Part shown: positions 20,820 to 31,559 of the stretch, piece by piece
How positions within the stretch are numbered: the first letter of the stretch is position 1
Layout of the letters: every line of letters starts with the position of its first letter
DNA from: Poecilobothrus nobilitatus
Taxonomy: Eukaryota; Arthropoda; Insecta; Diptera; Dolichopodidae
Direction of reading: 5' to 3'
DNA length: 64,000 bases
Assembly (NCBI GenBank): GCA_947095535.1
Contig: OX352772.1
Coordinates: 164,214,615-164,278,614 of the forward strand
The notes under the pieces: generated by a model
Told to the model about the DNA's origin: nothing
Database searches by the model: none
What the model saw: the letters and a program-made list of their open reading frames with translations, nothing else
Translations under genes and position numbers: made by a program

Positions 20820-22355
20820 TTAGTTTATATTATTATTATTACTCTCATTTAATAAATAATGACCCCAAGGTAAAGTTTCATATGAATTATTTAATAAAAA
20901 TCTTTTATCATCATTTGAATCTCAAGCAACTTTTTTTTATCTAATACTACTTACATCATGATATTTTGATTTTATTAAATTTTGTGTAATTATTTTGTTT
21001 CTATTTTCATCTAGACTTTTTTTATAATCACTAAATTCAATTTCTTTTTGTACAATAGAGTTTTTAACACCTTTTATTTTTTTTATACATTCTTCATTAT
21101 CAATTTTAATTGTATACATTTTTGATCTTAAACCTATAAATTCTGTAATATTTTTACCATTCATTTCATCTTTCATTAATCCTATGACTTTTTTATTTAC
21201 TAAAGGAATATTCCACTTATTATTCATAGGGTAATCACTAGGGTCAAAGCGTTCATAGCAGTCTTTTTTAATAATATCATATATATTTATATTACTTATT
21301 TCTAATATAAGACTATCAGTATCAGTATACAAAAGATTACAATTGTGTTCGAATTTTTCTTTCATGTATTCATAAAAAAATTTGTATATTAAAGTTTTCG
21401 AAATATCTAATATTGCCATACCTACATAAATTAGTTTATTAAAATATATTTCTGGTTTATATAACTCTATTGCAACTAAACTTTCATTGAAAATAGTGGA
21501 ACTTTTAAAATATGGAGATTCTATTAATGCATTAGCACCATAACATCCATGCCAATAAGTTTTTAGTTTTATATCGCAGTGTTTTCTAACATTTTCTATA
21601 GTTTTACCAAATATTGCATTATTCATTAGTTTAAATAGTTCTTTTTCAAATTTATCTATTGCTTGTGTACGTAGTTTAGTATTCAACTCTATGTATGGTT
21701 TAAGGAAATCTGATTGAGTAAATTGTAAAATTGTATAATGTTTTAATAGACATAGGTAAATCTATGTAAGATGATGCTGCAACAAATGATGAAAATGTGT
21801 TAGCATTTATAGCTAAGTTAATTATAGATGATAAAGTCCACCCACTACCCTTTTCTTGGAAGTCATCAAATTTTGTTAATATTTCTTCTATTAATTTGTC
21901 ACACCATTCACTGTTATTATTCATTCTTAATATAATTAGGTTTTCAGTACTCAAATATTTTAATTCATATTCAGCTTCTTCTTCTTCATCATTTATACTT
22001 GGCAATACAAATTCTCCGCAAAATATCATATTAACTTTCACTGAATTATATTTGTATAATATTTCATCAATCTTTTTTTATTATAATATCTTTGCACTTT
22101 ACCAAAAATACTTCAGGATCTTCCACTTTTAGAATTTTTATTGTTTTCTAATAACTTTTCTAAAAATATTAAATCTTTTAAAAGTAAAATCATATAAGAT
22201 TTTACTTCGTTTGCACTACCATTGTTTTCAAATTTATTAGAAAGCTCAATATGCTTTTTTAAAATATATTTAGATTTATCTGACATGGCTTTATCCCTTA
22301 AACAACTTTTGTATACTATAATAATATTTTTAGTGTTTAAATATGTAAATTTCAA
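20820..22355 (-). pseudogene. Protein-primed family B DNA polymerase, internally deleted, element 1
   Basis: The C-terminal half reads FELNTK-like palm sequence, KLMNNAIFGKTIENV (motif B) and LLYTDTDSLILEI (motif C with both Asp). After a frameshift, the tail ETLPWGHYLLNE ends at 20820. Upstream on the minus strand (22041-21700) comes an N-terminal block of the same family: DDFQEKGSGWTLSSIINLAI, SSYIDLP. The exonuclease motifs and palm motif A that should lie between these are absent: the SYIDLP block is joined almost directly to the segment before motif B. Several hundred codons are therefore deleted. 22355-22113 (helical, charged) may be the extreme N-terminus. Replication from this gene is impossible. 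Confidence 0.82.
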
Positions 22356-22558
22356 ACAGAAATCTGAAAAAAGATCTATGAACCTGAAAAAGCTTTTTTT
22401 AGCAATAATACTAAAAAGATAATAAATAAAAGCATAAAATAAGAAGTTAATAAAATTTAGTTTTCACACATTTTATTAATTATAAAGTATAAAATTTAGT
22501 TTTATTTATAAAATCAAAATAAAAATTATTGATTATAAGTAAGTTTTTCTTGTTATAT

Positions 22559-22951
22559 TCACAAGAGACGATATTTCGTTTTCGCATCACTCATCATATA
22601 CAAATTGTCCTGTTTATTCATTTCGATTATTTCTGTTTCTGTCAAAAAATCTGCCATATATGCTGGTAGAAAGAATACAGTATTCTCAAACTCTAGCAAT
22701 ATTCTTATTCCGTATTGCGTTTTTAGTTTTGAAATTTTAATTATATGATAATACTTTCCTGGTATTACCTCACTGCTCGGTAAACTCTTTTTAAAATTAT
22801 TCTTTTTTTCCACCTTCTCATTAAATTTATTCAAAATGAACGAAATGTTTGTCTCTGCTTTTCTTTTGTATCCACTTCCACTCGGCTCAACTGGATAATA
22901 TGGTGGACGAATTTGGATGTTCTCAATAATTTCCACACCTTCCGAACTCAT
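22559..22951 (-). CDS. Unrecognised conserved-looking small protein, possible OB-fold, element 1
   Basis: 130 residues from ATG at 22951 (MSSEGVEIIENIQIRPPYY); upstream codons open only from TTG, so ATG is preferred. The N-terminal 40 residues are Pro/Glu-rich. The C-terminal part alternates hydrophobic and polar residues as in a small beta barrel: VIPGKYYHIIKISKLKT, GIRILLEFENTVFFLP, FLTETEIIEM. Similar compact beta-barrel proteins accompany some Polintons and insect densovirus-like elements, and an ssDNA-binding role would fit its position beside PolB. That role is inference. The ORF is uninterrupted. Confidence 0.5.
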   Translation of the reverse strand: MSSEGVEIIENIQIRPPYYPVEPSGSGYKRKAETNISFILNKFNEKVEKKNNFKKSLPSSEVIPGKYYHIIKISKLKTQYGIRILLEFENTVFFLPAYMADFLTETEIIEMNKQDNLYMMSDAKTKYRLL

Positions 22952-23011
22952 TTTTATTTTGATGATAATTGATTGAAATAATTCTAATTGATTGTTTCTT
23001 TTAATTGACAA

Positions 23012-23513
23012 ATGAATTATAAATTACACCCTTTTATTATCAAATTTTTTATTTGCGTAGGTGGTTATGAATAAATTTAATTATTATTATATTTCAATAA
23101 TAAAATTTAAAAAGATTATACAGCCAAAACCGCAACTTCCGCATTTTTAAATTTATTAAAAATTCTTCAAAACTAGGATTTTATATTACAAGTTCAACAT
23201 GATTTCCAACTAATATAAACCGTATACCATTTACTAGAATATCACACATTAATTAGTATTTTAAATAATCAAAATTAAAATAATTGCGCAGACAAAACCA
23301 CAATTCCCTTATCAGATAACACTTTTTCTATTTTAATATAAAACTTAAAATTCATGATCAATGTCATTTATGTGCTAGTTTTTTTATTTTTTTGTTTTCT
23401 ATGGTAAAATCAAAAATTTCTTTATTCTTTTTCTATACTAGATAAAAATTTTTTCTGTTCTAATATCTCTTACTAGAAACTTTTTATTTTTATATAACAC
23501 ACTACATAGATTT
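23012..23513. other. Non-coding region between the 22559 gene and the right TIR
   Basis: AT-rich sequence. The strings 'ccaaaaccgcaacttccgca' (about 23124) and 'acaaaaccacaattccctta' (about 23292) look like a weak internal repeat. No ORF is convincing. Confidence 0.4.
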
Positions 23514-24168
23514 TTTTTGTTTCTTTTTATATTTTACTATTGTACTACAAATTTCAACACTTTTTTTCCTAATATAAAACACACTTAATATATTCTAGAA
23601 AAACCAAATTTCTTATCAGATGTAGAATAAACAACGGAATCCCCTCTGACGTCATCTTAGATTTATACATTTTTTATTCCACAATTATAATTTCTTAGCA
23701 CTAAACATTTTTTCTAGCTATGTAAAACAATATAAAACACACTTATTATATTCTAGAAAAACCAAATTTCTTATCATATGTAGAATAACAACGGAGTCCC
23801 CACTGACGTCATCTTAGATTTATTCATTTTTTATTCTACAATTATAATTTCTTATCACTAAACATTTTTTTTCTAACTATGTAAAACAAATAAAAATTTA
23901 AATACTTAAATATTATTATACTAAACATATGAACTAAATTATTTTACAGCTTGCTATTTTTAATTTCAAATTAACAAACAAAACTCTTTAAAAACCTCAT
24001 TATTATTATTATTCTTATCTCTAACATCAATAACTCACACACCTTATCTTAAGCATCTAAACCGCATGTGACATCACTTCCCCTATGAATCATTCATACA
24101 GCATCGATGACTCATACTTCTTATTATTATATAATTTCCTGGTCTAATAATAATATAGCTATACTACT
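23514..24168 (-). repeat. Right TIR of Polinton 1 with an internal 158-bp tandem duplication
   Basis: About 655 bp, inverted relative to 6120-6618. The block starting 'aatataaaacacactta' occurs at 23571 and again at 23729 (period 158 bp); the left TIR has one copy. Each copy carries TGACGTCA (23647-23654 and 23804-23811). TGACTCA lies at 24108-24114, matching the AP-1-like site of the left TIR. The end is ATACTACT at 24161-24168. Confidence 0.88.
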
Positions 24169-24435
<267 letters not shown>

Positions 24436-25951
24436 TAATAATAATGATTACTCAAATTGGGTTAAATGAGAAACTATTAACATACAAAACAATTCTAAAC
24501 CGGGCAAAATAGATGATAATGATAAGATTCCTTGGTTCTACCAATTGTTAGATTAACAAAAAAATGGTTGAGACTGGTGAAAAGACATGTTCCTTATCTA
24601 GATTAAGAGAGCACAGAATTTATAACAATGTGAGATTATTTTTGTCATACTTTCATGATCAAGATGATATTTGTTATGATGGAACTACTCAAACTAGTCT
24701 GAAAATACTTATTCATTAAGAAGGGCTGCCAAATAACTATAAAGAACTTAGTTAGCTGTACTTTACTTATCACGAATACACTGGGATACCTAAAAAGGAA
24801 GTACTTCAAGATTTAGCATATTTTAGGAGACATATTGATAATAAATACAGAGAGCATCTACAAAAAATTAGAGAGTCTTGGCAAAATTATATGATTAGCA
24901 AATGGTGATGTATAACAAAAATTATAATATAAATATGGTGCATTTTATTGCTAGAAGTTTGAGAAAAAGTATGACGGAAACCGAACTTTTTGTTAAAGAC
25001 ATGATAAATATTGATATTATAATGATTGGTGAAACATGGTTTTATTTAGATGAAGAAAATTTTTTTAATATTTCTGGCTATTCAGCATATTTTAATTCTA
25101 ATAATGAATCTAGAGGAGGTGGAACTGCAATTTTTATTAAGATAAATATTCAGTATACTGTTTTAGAAGTGTCTAAACAATTCAATACTATAATAGTTTC
25201 ATTAAATAACACTTCTCCATCCGTAAAAATTTGCAGTTTGCTACAAAAAACCAAGTGATAGCAATACTGATTTTTTAACACATCCTTATTTGATTTTGAT
25301 AAAGATAAAAATATAGTGCGGATGGGTGATATTAATATCGACTTATTAACAGACACAGAGCTCTCCAGATCGTATAAATTTATGTTAGAATCTAATGGAG
25401 TTACAATAAGAAACAAATTAAGTTATGAAACTGCTACTGGAGTGACTGAAAATTCTTCTACGATTATTGATCATGTTCTATCAGACCTAGAAAAGTTTCA
25501 CTTCGACATTAAGCTTCACGATATAGTGAATCTAGATCATAAAGCTATTTGCGTCAAATTAAATAAAGTTTTAAAAAAAGTTGAACCTATTTTTAAAAGC
25601 GATATCTTCGTCACAAATTTTAAAAAGTACAAAGAAAATGTAAGAAAGCTGCTTGAAATTAATAAATGTGATTGTGTAGATGACCTTATTAAAATATTAC
25701 AAAAAGAAAAGGTGAATTCTACAGTTAAAAAGCACAGAAGAGTGAGAAATAACAATCATTGGATGACAATCGAATTATTGAATATGATCAAAAAGAGGAA
25801 TAACCTGTTTAAAAAATTAAAAAAGCAGCCTAACAATGTACAAATTCAAACAAAATTTAAAAATGCAAAAAACAAGGTTATCTATGAAATAATTTTAATG
25901 ATAAATTACAATCAGCTGGGGGTGACCAAAGGAAAATTTGGAAAGTACTAA
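24436..25951 (+). pseudogene. Non-LTR retrotransposon: ORF1 end and ORF2 endonuclease domain (right of Polinton 1)
   Basis: 24510-24900 holds a broken frame with SLSRLREHRIYNNVRLFLSY and LQDLAYFRRHIDNKYREHL. The frame from 24902 is an endonuclease/exonuclease/phosphatase-type domain: HFIARSLRKSMTE, the metal-binding Glu in IIMIGETWFYLDE, then SAYFNSNNESRGGGTAIFI. A frameshift near 25255 leads to MGDINIDLL (the 'GD.N' catalytic motif) and TIIDHVLSDL ('.IDH' motif), then Lys-rich linker sequence to 25951. It nicks the target to prime reverse transcription in such elements. Motif order is normal; the gene is frameshifted. Confidence 0.85.
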
Positions 25952-27530
25952 ATCACATCCTGAAAAAATCAACGGAGTCTAGCAAGGTTATCAAAGAAAT
26001 AAAAAGTAATGGAATTAGAACATGTGATAACTTTGTTATTGCAAATTCCTTTAACTGTTAATTCAGTTCAATTGAAAGCAAATTAGCTGACAAAATTATT
26101 GATCTTGAAAAATATATAATAAAAAATAGATTCGTTGAACAGTCTATTTTTCTTAAGCCAACAGATGAAACGGAAATACATAAAATCATCTTGCAGTTAA
26201 AAATAGTTCTCCGGGGGATGATAATATTTCAGCTGCAGATTTAAAACATGTTGTAACAGTGATAACAACTATAATTGTATGCTTGTTAAATAGATGTCTA
26301 TATACTGGTATATATCCTGAGTGCCTAAAATCAAGTATTGTTGTACCTATTGGAAAAGTATTTGAAAAAGTAATAAATTCTAGAATACGGAATTTCGTGC
26401 AGAAAGTTGTAGGATTTGATACGAATCAATTTGGTTTTCAAAAAAAAATTGGTACAGACTCTGCAGTCCTAGAATCCACTAACTCAATTGTAAATAAATT
26501 GGATCAGGGAAATTATGTATACTCTATATTTGTTGATCTAAAGAAGGCCTTTGATACAGTGAATCATAATATTTTACTTGACAGAATACACGAAATTGGA
26601 ATAAGGGGTACAGCTAATAATTTACTATACTCATATCTTAATAATAAATTCTTAATAAACTATTACAAAAATTAATGGGGCTTTTAGTAATGAGAATTAT
26701 ATAAATATTGGTGTTCCTCAAGGATTAGTACTAAGTCCTACACTGTACTTACTTTATATTCATAATATAAAATATGCAAATTTTCGAGCTGACTATAAGA
26801 TATTTGCTGACTATAAGATATAACTGAAGTGGGAAGACCATATTAATAGATTAATAAAAGAAATTGTGCCTCTTGCCTTCAAAAGAAGTGGAATTGTACT
26901 AAATAAACAAACTGCAGACAAAATATATTACTTTCATATTATCTCACACATCAGATATAATTTATGTAATTGGTCCAGCTGCTCATCATGGTTGAAAGAT
27001 AAAATTTGTGGTTTAATAAATAAAGCCATAAAATCCTTACATAAATACAACTGGCTCACTCCAACTCAAGAAATTCTTAAGCGTACGAACTCATCATCTT
27101 GGAAAAATCTAAACTAATTTTTAAAACGGAAAAAGCGGTGTACAAAAAAATTATCATAATAACTAAAAGAAATAATACTCATAATTACAACACAAGAAGT
27201 TTGCACAATTTAAATCAAGCTAAATCGAGAATCGAAAGAATATAAAATAAACTGCCGTTGGATTTAAAGAGAAGTATTATATTGTATGTGTTTGTCAAAA
27301 AACTAAAGTATTTATTGAAGAATAATTCTTCATTTGTGGATAGTATACTGCAGGAGTTAAAATTTATCATTTTTATAACATGTATAATGTTATGAACTAT
27401 TATGATGTTATTTATATAATTTTATATATATGTATAGATATTTTTAAATTTATATAATTTACTTTGTTAACTAAATTAGGAACTAACTGTAATGTTTTAT
27501 ACCAAATCCATAAATTTTGTTTATATAATG
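25952..27530 (+). pseudogene. Non-LTR retrotransposon ORF2 reverse transcriptase domain (right of Polinton 1)
   Basis: RT fingers and palm are in pieces. KVFEKVINSRIRNFV and FGFQKKIGTDSAV precede motif A IFVDLKKAFDTVNH (catalytic Asp intact). Motif B is GVPQGLVLSPTLYLLYI. Motif C is disrupted: the place where FADD is expected reads FADYKI and stops, and sequence resumes at 26866 in the post-RT region (SHIRYNLCNWSS). A deletion therefore removed motif C and the thumb start. The 3' untranslated end is near 27530, where repeat B1 begins. The motif pattern places it in the CR1/Jockey group; the clade is not resolved by eye. Confidence 0.85.
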
Positions 27531-27538
27531 TTAAAAAA

Positions 27539-29672
27539 CAAGTAAATGTAACAGTAAGTCGATGCAACCGACTTGTTAATACCCTACACCTCAATAATTC
27601 GAATTAAATTAAAAATCCACAAGTTTTTTTGGCAGCAGCTTGAACTTCTTCCCTTCTGTGTCTTATTCCACTCGAATTTCAGGAACGTAAAAGAGGCATC
27701 CTATTGGAATATGCTTGACACCTTTGTAAAAAAACTTTAAGTTTCTATCTTTATTAATTTCGCAGATTGTTAGTCCTTGGGAGGTGTGTGTCAGGTACCC
27801 GAATTATGACTGCAATTCATCGAATCCATCTCAGGGACATAAAGAAAACATGCCAGAACACCATTGTACTAAATTTAAAGGTTCTACTTTTGTTGGTTTT
27901 GGAAATATAATCGTTGCTCTTGTGCTCGTGCGGAAGTTTGCAAAATACGAACCCATGGTTCAAATTATTTCAAATGTCAGTTTCCAATTTTACAGAGAAG
28001 GAAACATAACAGAACACCTTTGTACTAAAAATAAAAGTTCTATCTTTGTTGGTTTTGGAGTTATACTCGTTTGCTCTGGGGCTCGTCCAGGAGCTTCCCA
28101 GATTTGAACCCATGGACCAAATCCTCACAAATTTCAGAAACGTAAATCAAACATGAAGGAACAACATTCTGCCTAATTTAAAGGTTATATCTTTGTTGCT
28201 TTTGGAGATAATATAATTTGCTCTCAGGCTCGTTCGGAAGCTTCCAAAATCCGAACGCACGGACCAAATCCTCTCAAATTTCAGAGACATAAATCAAACA
28301 TGAAGGAACACCACTCTGTCAAATTTGAAGGTTATATCTTTGTTGTTTTTGGAGATAATTTCATTTGCTCTGGGGCTGGTTCGGAAACTTCCAAAATCCA
28401 AACCCATGCACCAAATCCTCTTAAATTTCAGAGACATAAATCGAACGGCAAGGAACATCATTGTACAAAATTTAAAGGTTCTATCTTTGTTGGTTTTAGT
28501 GATAATCTCGTTTGCTCTGGGGCTCGTTCGGGAACTTCCAAAATCCAAACTCATGGACCAAATCCTCTTAAATTTCAGAGACATAAATCGAACGGCAAGG
28601 AATATCACTGTACAAAATTTAAAGGTTCTATCTTTGTTGATTTTGGAGATAATCTCGTTTGCTATGGAGCTCGTTCGGAAGCTTCCAAAATCCGAACCCA
28701 TAGACCAAATACATGAAAGAACACTACTCTGTCAAATTTAAAGGTTATATTTTTATTTTTTTTGGAGATAATCTCATTTGCTCTGGTGCTCGTTCGGAAG
28801 CATCCAAAATCCAAACCCATGGACCAAAAACTCTTAGATTTTAGAGACATAAATAAAACATGAAAGAACACTACTTTGTAAAATTTGAAGGTTATATCTT
28901 TTTTGGTTTTGGAGATAATCTCATTAGCTCTGGTGCTCTTTCGGAAGCTTCCAAAATCCAAACGCATTGACCAAATACTCTTAAATTTTAGAGACATAAA
29001 TTAAACATGAGAGAACACTATTCTGCCAAATTTAAAGGTTATATCTTTATTGTTTTTGGAGATAATCTGATTTGCTCTGGTGCTCGTTAGGAAGTTTTCA
29101 AAATCCAAAGCCATAGACCAAATCCTCTCAAATTTTAGAGACTTAAATTAAACATGAAAGAACACCACTCTGTCAAATTTGAAGGTTATATCTTTATTGG
29201 TATTGGAGATAATCTCATTTGCTCTGGTGCTCGTTCGGAAGTTTCCAAAATCCAAACCCATCGACCAAATTCTCTTAAATTTCAGAGACATAAATCGAAT
29301 GGGAAGGAACATCATTGTACAAAATTTAAAGATTCTATCTTAGTTGGTTTTGGAGATAATCTCGTTTGCTCCTGAATTATTCGGAAGCTTCCAGAATCCG
29401 AACCCACAGACCGATTTTGTACAGATTCGAACTTAGCCTTCCTTTCGTAATTAGTAACGTACTATATAAATTTCATCAAGATAGCTTTATTAGTTTTTGA
29501 GTTATCGTGCGAACGAATGGACGGACGGACGGACGGACATCGTTAAATACACTCAGGAGGTGATCCTGATTCAGAATATGTATACATGTCCATATCTAAC
29601 TCGCTTCCTTTTGGTGGTTACAAACACCATACTAAAGTTAATATACCCTATACTTTAGGTGTAGGGTATAAA
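27539..29672 (-). repeat. Family B (GTCC)n element copy 1 with 147-bp tandem units
   Basis: In the element's own orientation the head is at the right: hairpin 'tataccctacacctaaagta' as in 62582, then (GTCC)n (here 'ggacggacggacggacgga' at 29518-29537). The body is a tandem array whose unit recurs every 147 bp (for example AACGGCAAGG at 28444 and 28591). Because 147 is divisible by 3, long open frames appear on both strands; these are repeat artefacts. The tail is near 'cgatgcaaccgacttgttaa'. Confidence 0.88.
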
Positions 29673-29741
29673 AAATATTGATAGCGAAAAAAAAATAATT
29701 GTAATAAAAAAAACACATATTCTTGTATATCTAAGTAAATT

Positions 29742-30835
29742 TTAACAAGTAAATTTAACAGTAAGTCGATGCAACCGACTTGTTAATAGCCTACACCTCA
29801 ATAATTCGAATTAAATTAAAAATCCATAAGTTTTTTTGGCAGCTGCTTGAACTTTTTCCCTTTTGTGTCTTATTCAACTCGAATTTCAGGAAAGTAAAAG
29901 AGGGATCCTCTTGGGATATGCTTGACATCTTTGTAAAAAACTTTAAGTTTCTATCTTTATTAATTTCGAAGATTGTTAGTCCTTGGGAGGTGTGTGTCAG
30001 GTACCCGAATATTCACTCCAATTCATCGAATCCATCTCAGGAACATAAAGAAAACATGTCAGAACACCATTGTACTAAATGTAAAGGTTCTACTTTTATT
30101 GGTTTTGGAGATATGCTCGTTGCTCTTGTGCTCGTCCGGAAGTTTCCAAAATATGAACCCATGGTTCAAATTCTTTCAAATGGCAGTTTCCAATTTTAGA
30201 GAAAAGGAAACATAACAGAACACCTTTGTACTAAAAAAAAAAGTTCTATCTTTGTTGGTTGTGGAGATATACTCGTTTGGTCTGGAGCTCGTCCGGAAGC
30301 TTCCAAGATTTGAACCCATGGATCAAATCCTCACAAGTTTCAGAAACATAAATCAAACATGAAGGAACACCATTCTGCCAAATTTAAAGGTTATATCTTT
30401 GTTGCTTTTGGAGATAATATCATTTGCTCTGAGGCTCGTACGGAAGCTTCCAAAATCCGAACCCAAGGACCAAATCCTTTTAAATTTCAGAGACATAAAT
30501 CAAACATGAAGGAACACCATTCTGCCAAATTTAAAGGTTCTATTTTTGTTGGTTTTGGAGATAATCTCGTTTGCTCTGGGGCTCGTTCGGAAGCTTCCAA
30601 TATCCAAACCCATGGACCAAATCCTCTTATATTTCAGAGACATAAATCGAACGGCAAGGAACATCATTGTACAAAATTTAAAGGTTCTATCTTTGTTGAT
30701 TTTGGAGATAATCTCGTTTGCTCTGGGGCTCGTTCGGAAGCTTCCAAAATCCGAACCCATAGATCAAATACTCTATCATTTTAGAGACTTAAATAAAACA
30801 TGAAAGAACACTACTCTGTCAAATTGGAAGGTTCC
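29742..30835 (-). repeat. Family B element copy 2 (head missing)
   Basis: Same tail and 147-bp array as the previous copy. Unit starts at 30356, 30503 and 30650 are exactly 147 bp apart. The array stops abruptly near 30835 without the (GTCC)n head. The copies lie head to tail in the same orientation, 70 bp apart. Confidence 0.85.
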
Positions 30836-30967
30836 TGTAAACAAATTTTTAATTTTTTTAATTTTTAATTTTTTGAGCGGAATTTTTTGAAATTTCATAT
30901 TAAAAGTTTTGATGGAAATATCTCGCATTGATAAACTTTTGGAGCACACCGGACACATGCGGAAGTA

Positions 30968-31175
30968 GTAGTTTACTAGTGTCATTTTTAATTTTTTTAC
31001 AAATATTTCATAACAGGAAAATATTATGAGAAAGAATTATTAAGAAAAAATTGTTACAAAAGTAAAGAGCAACAACTTTGCCATAGCACATTTTTGGGTC
31101 CGATCAAATTTAACTTTTATTTAATTTTTTTTTCTAAGTCCATATTTCATACATATTATTATAACACGCCATATT
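30968..31175. repeat. Dispersed repeat, family C, copy 2
   Basis: Matches 1-175. It has a short extra stretch compared with copy 1 (around 31027-31060). No coding capacity is visible. Confidence 0.65.
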
Positions 31176-31559
31176 AGAACAATTTTTTTTTTTTTATGTC
31201 TAAAAATTAATATACATACTTATATCTATGCATATTATTCTCTTGTTGATGACGCAAAATTAAAACTATAAAATTTTTGTTAGCAGATTCAATATTAATG
31301 TTATGTTTGTTTTGTCTATAGTTTTCATTATTTTCTTTTTTTTGCAAGGGTAGGTGGGAATTATCGAAAGACACTATAGAGGAGTGAAAACGATCACGAG
31401 TAATGTATGAGTGTGTGGAACTTTAACCCACTAAACACCACCTCCCTTTTTTGACCAAACAATAGATTATACGACCTTTAGTACTTATGTACTGCCTGGT
31501 CAGAGGAAGCTGAGTTAAGGAATTAAAATAGATCTCAAATTGACAGGCATATTGTGAAC
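31176..31559. other. No gene recognised
   Basis: AT-rich non-coding sequence before the poly-'ttta' end of the next retrotransposon (31594-31615). Confidence 0.4.

Larger units (their letters stand above)
6120..24168. mobile_element. Polinton/Maverick element 1 (adintovirus-like), 18.0 kb, degraded
   Basis: Bounded by long inverted repeats whose outermost bases are AGTAGTATAGCTAT on the left and ATAGCTATACTACT on the right (AG...CT ends, as usual for Polintons). The flanking six bases are TAATAA on the left and TAATAG on the right, a near-perfect 6-bp target duplication inside an (AAT)n tract. The interior holds the Polinton core set: integrase, packaging ATPase, PLA2 protein, adenain-like protease, minor and major capsid proteins and protein-primed PolB. 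It also holds LITAF and other cargo. Two later repeats (7245-10610 and 13631-15200) lie inside it. Most core genes have frameshifts, stops or deletions, so it is not autonomous. Confidence 0.92.

Noticed and set aside
28294..28997. Several open frames of 110-140 codons on both strands
   Set aside because: They arise because the tandem unit of family B is 147 bp (divisible by 3). Frames exist on both strands and recur in every copy, which argues against coding function.
30359..30803. Open frames on both strands
   Set aside because: Same 147-bp repeat artefact as at 28.3 kb.
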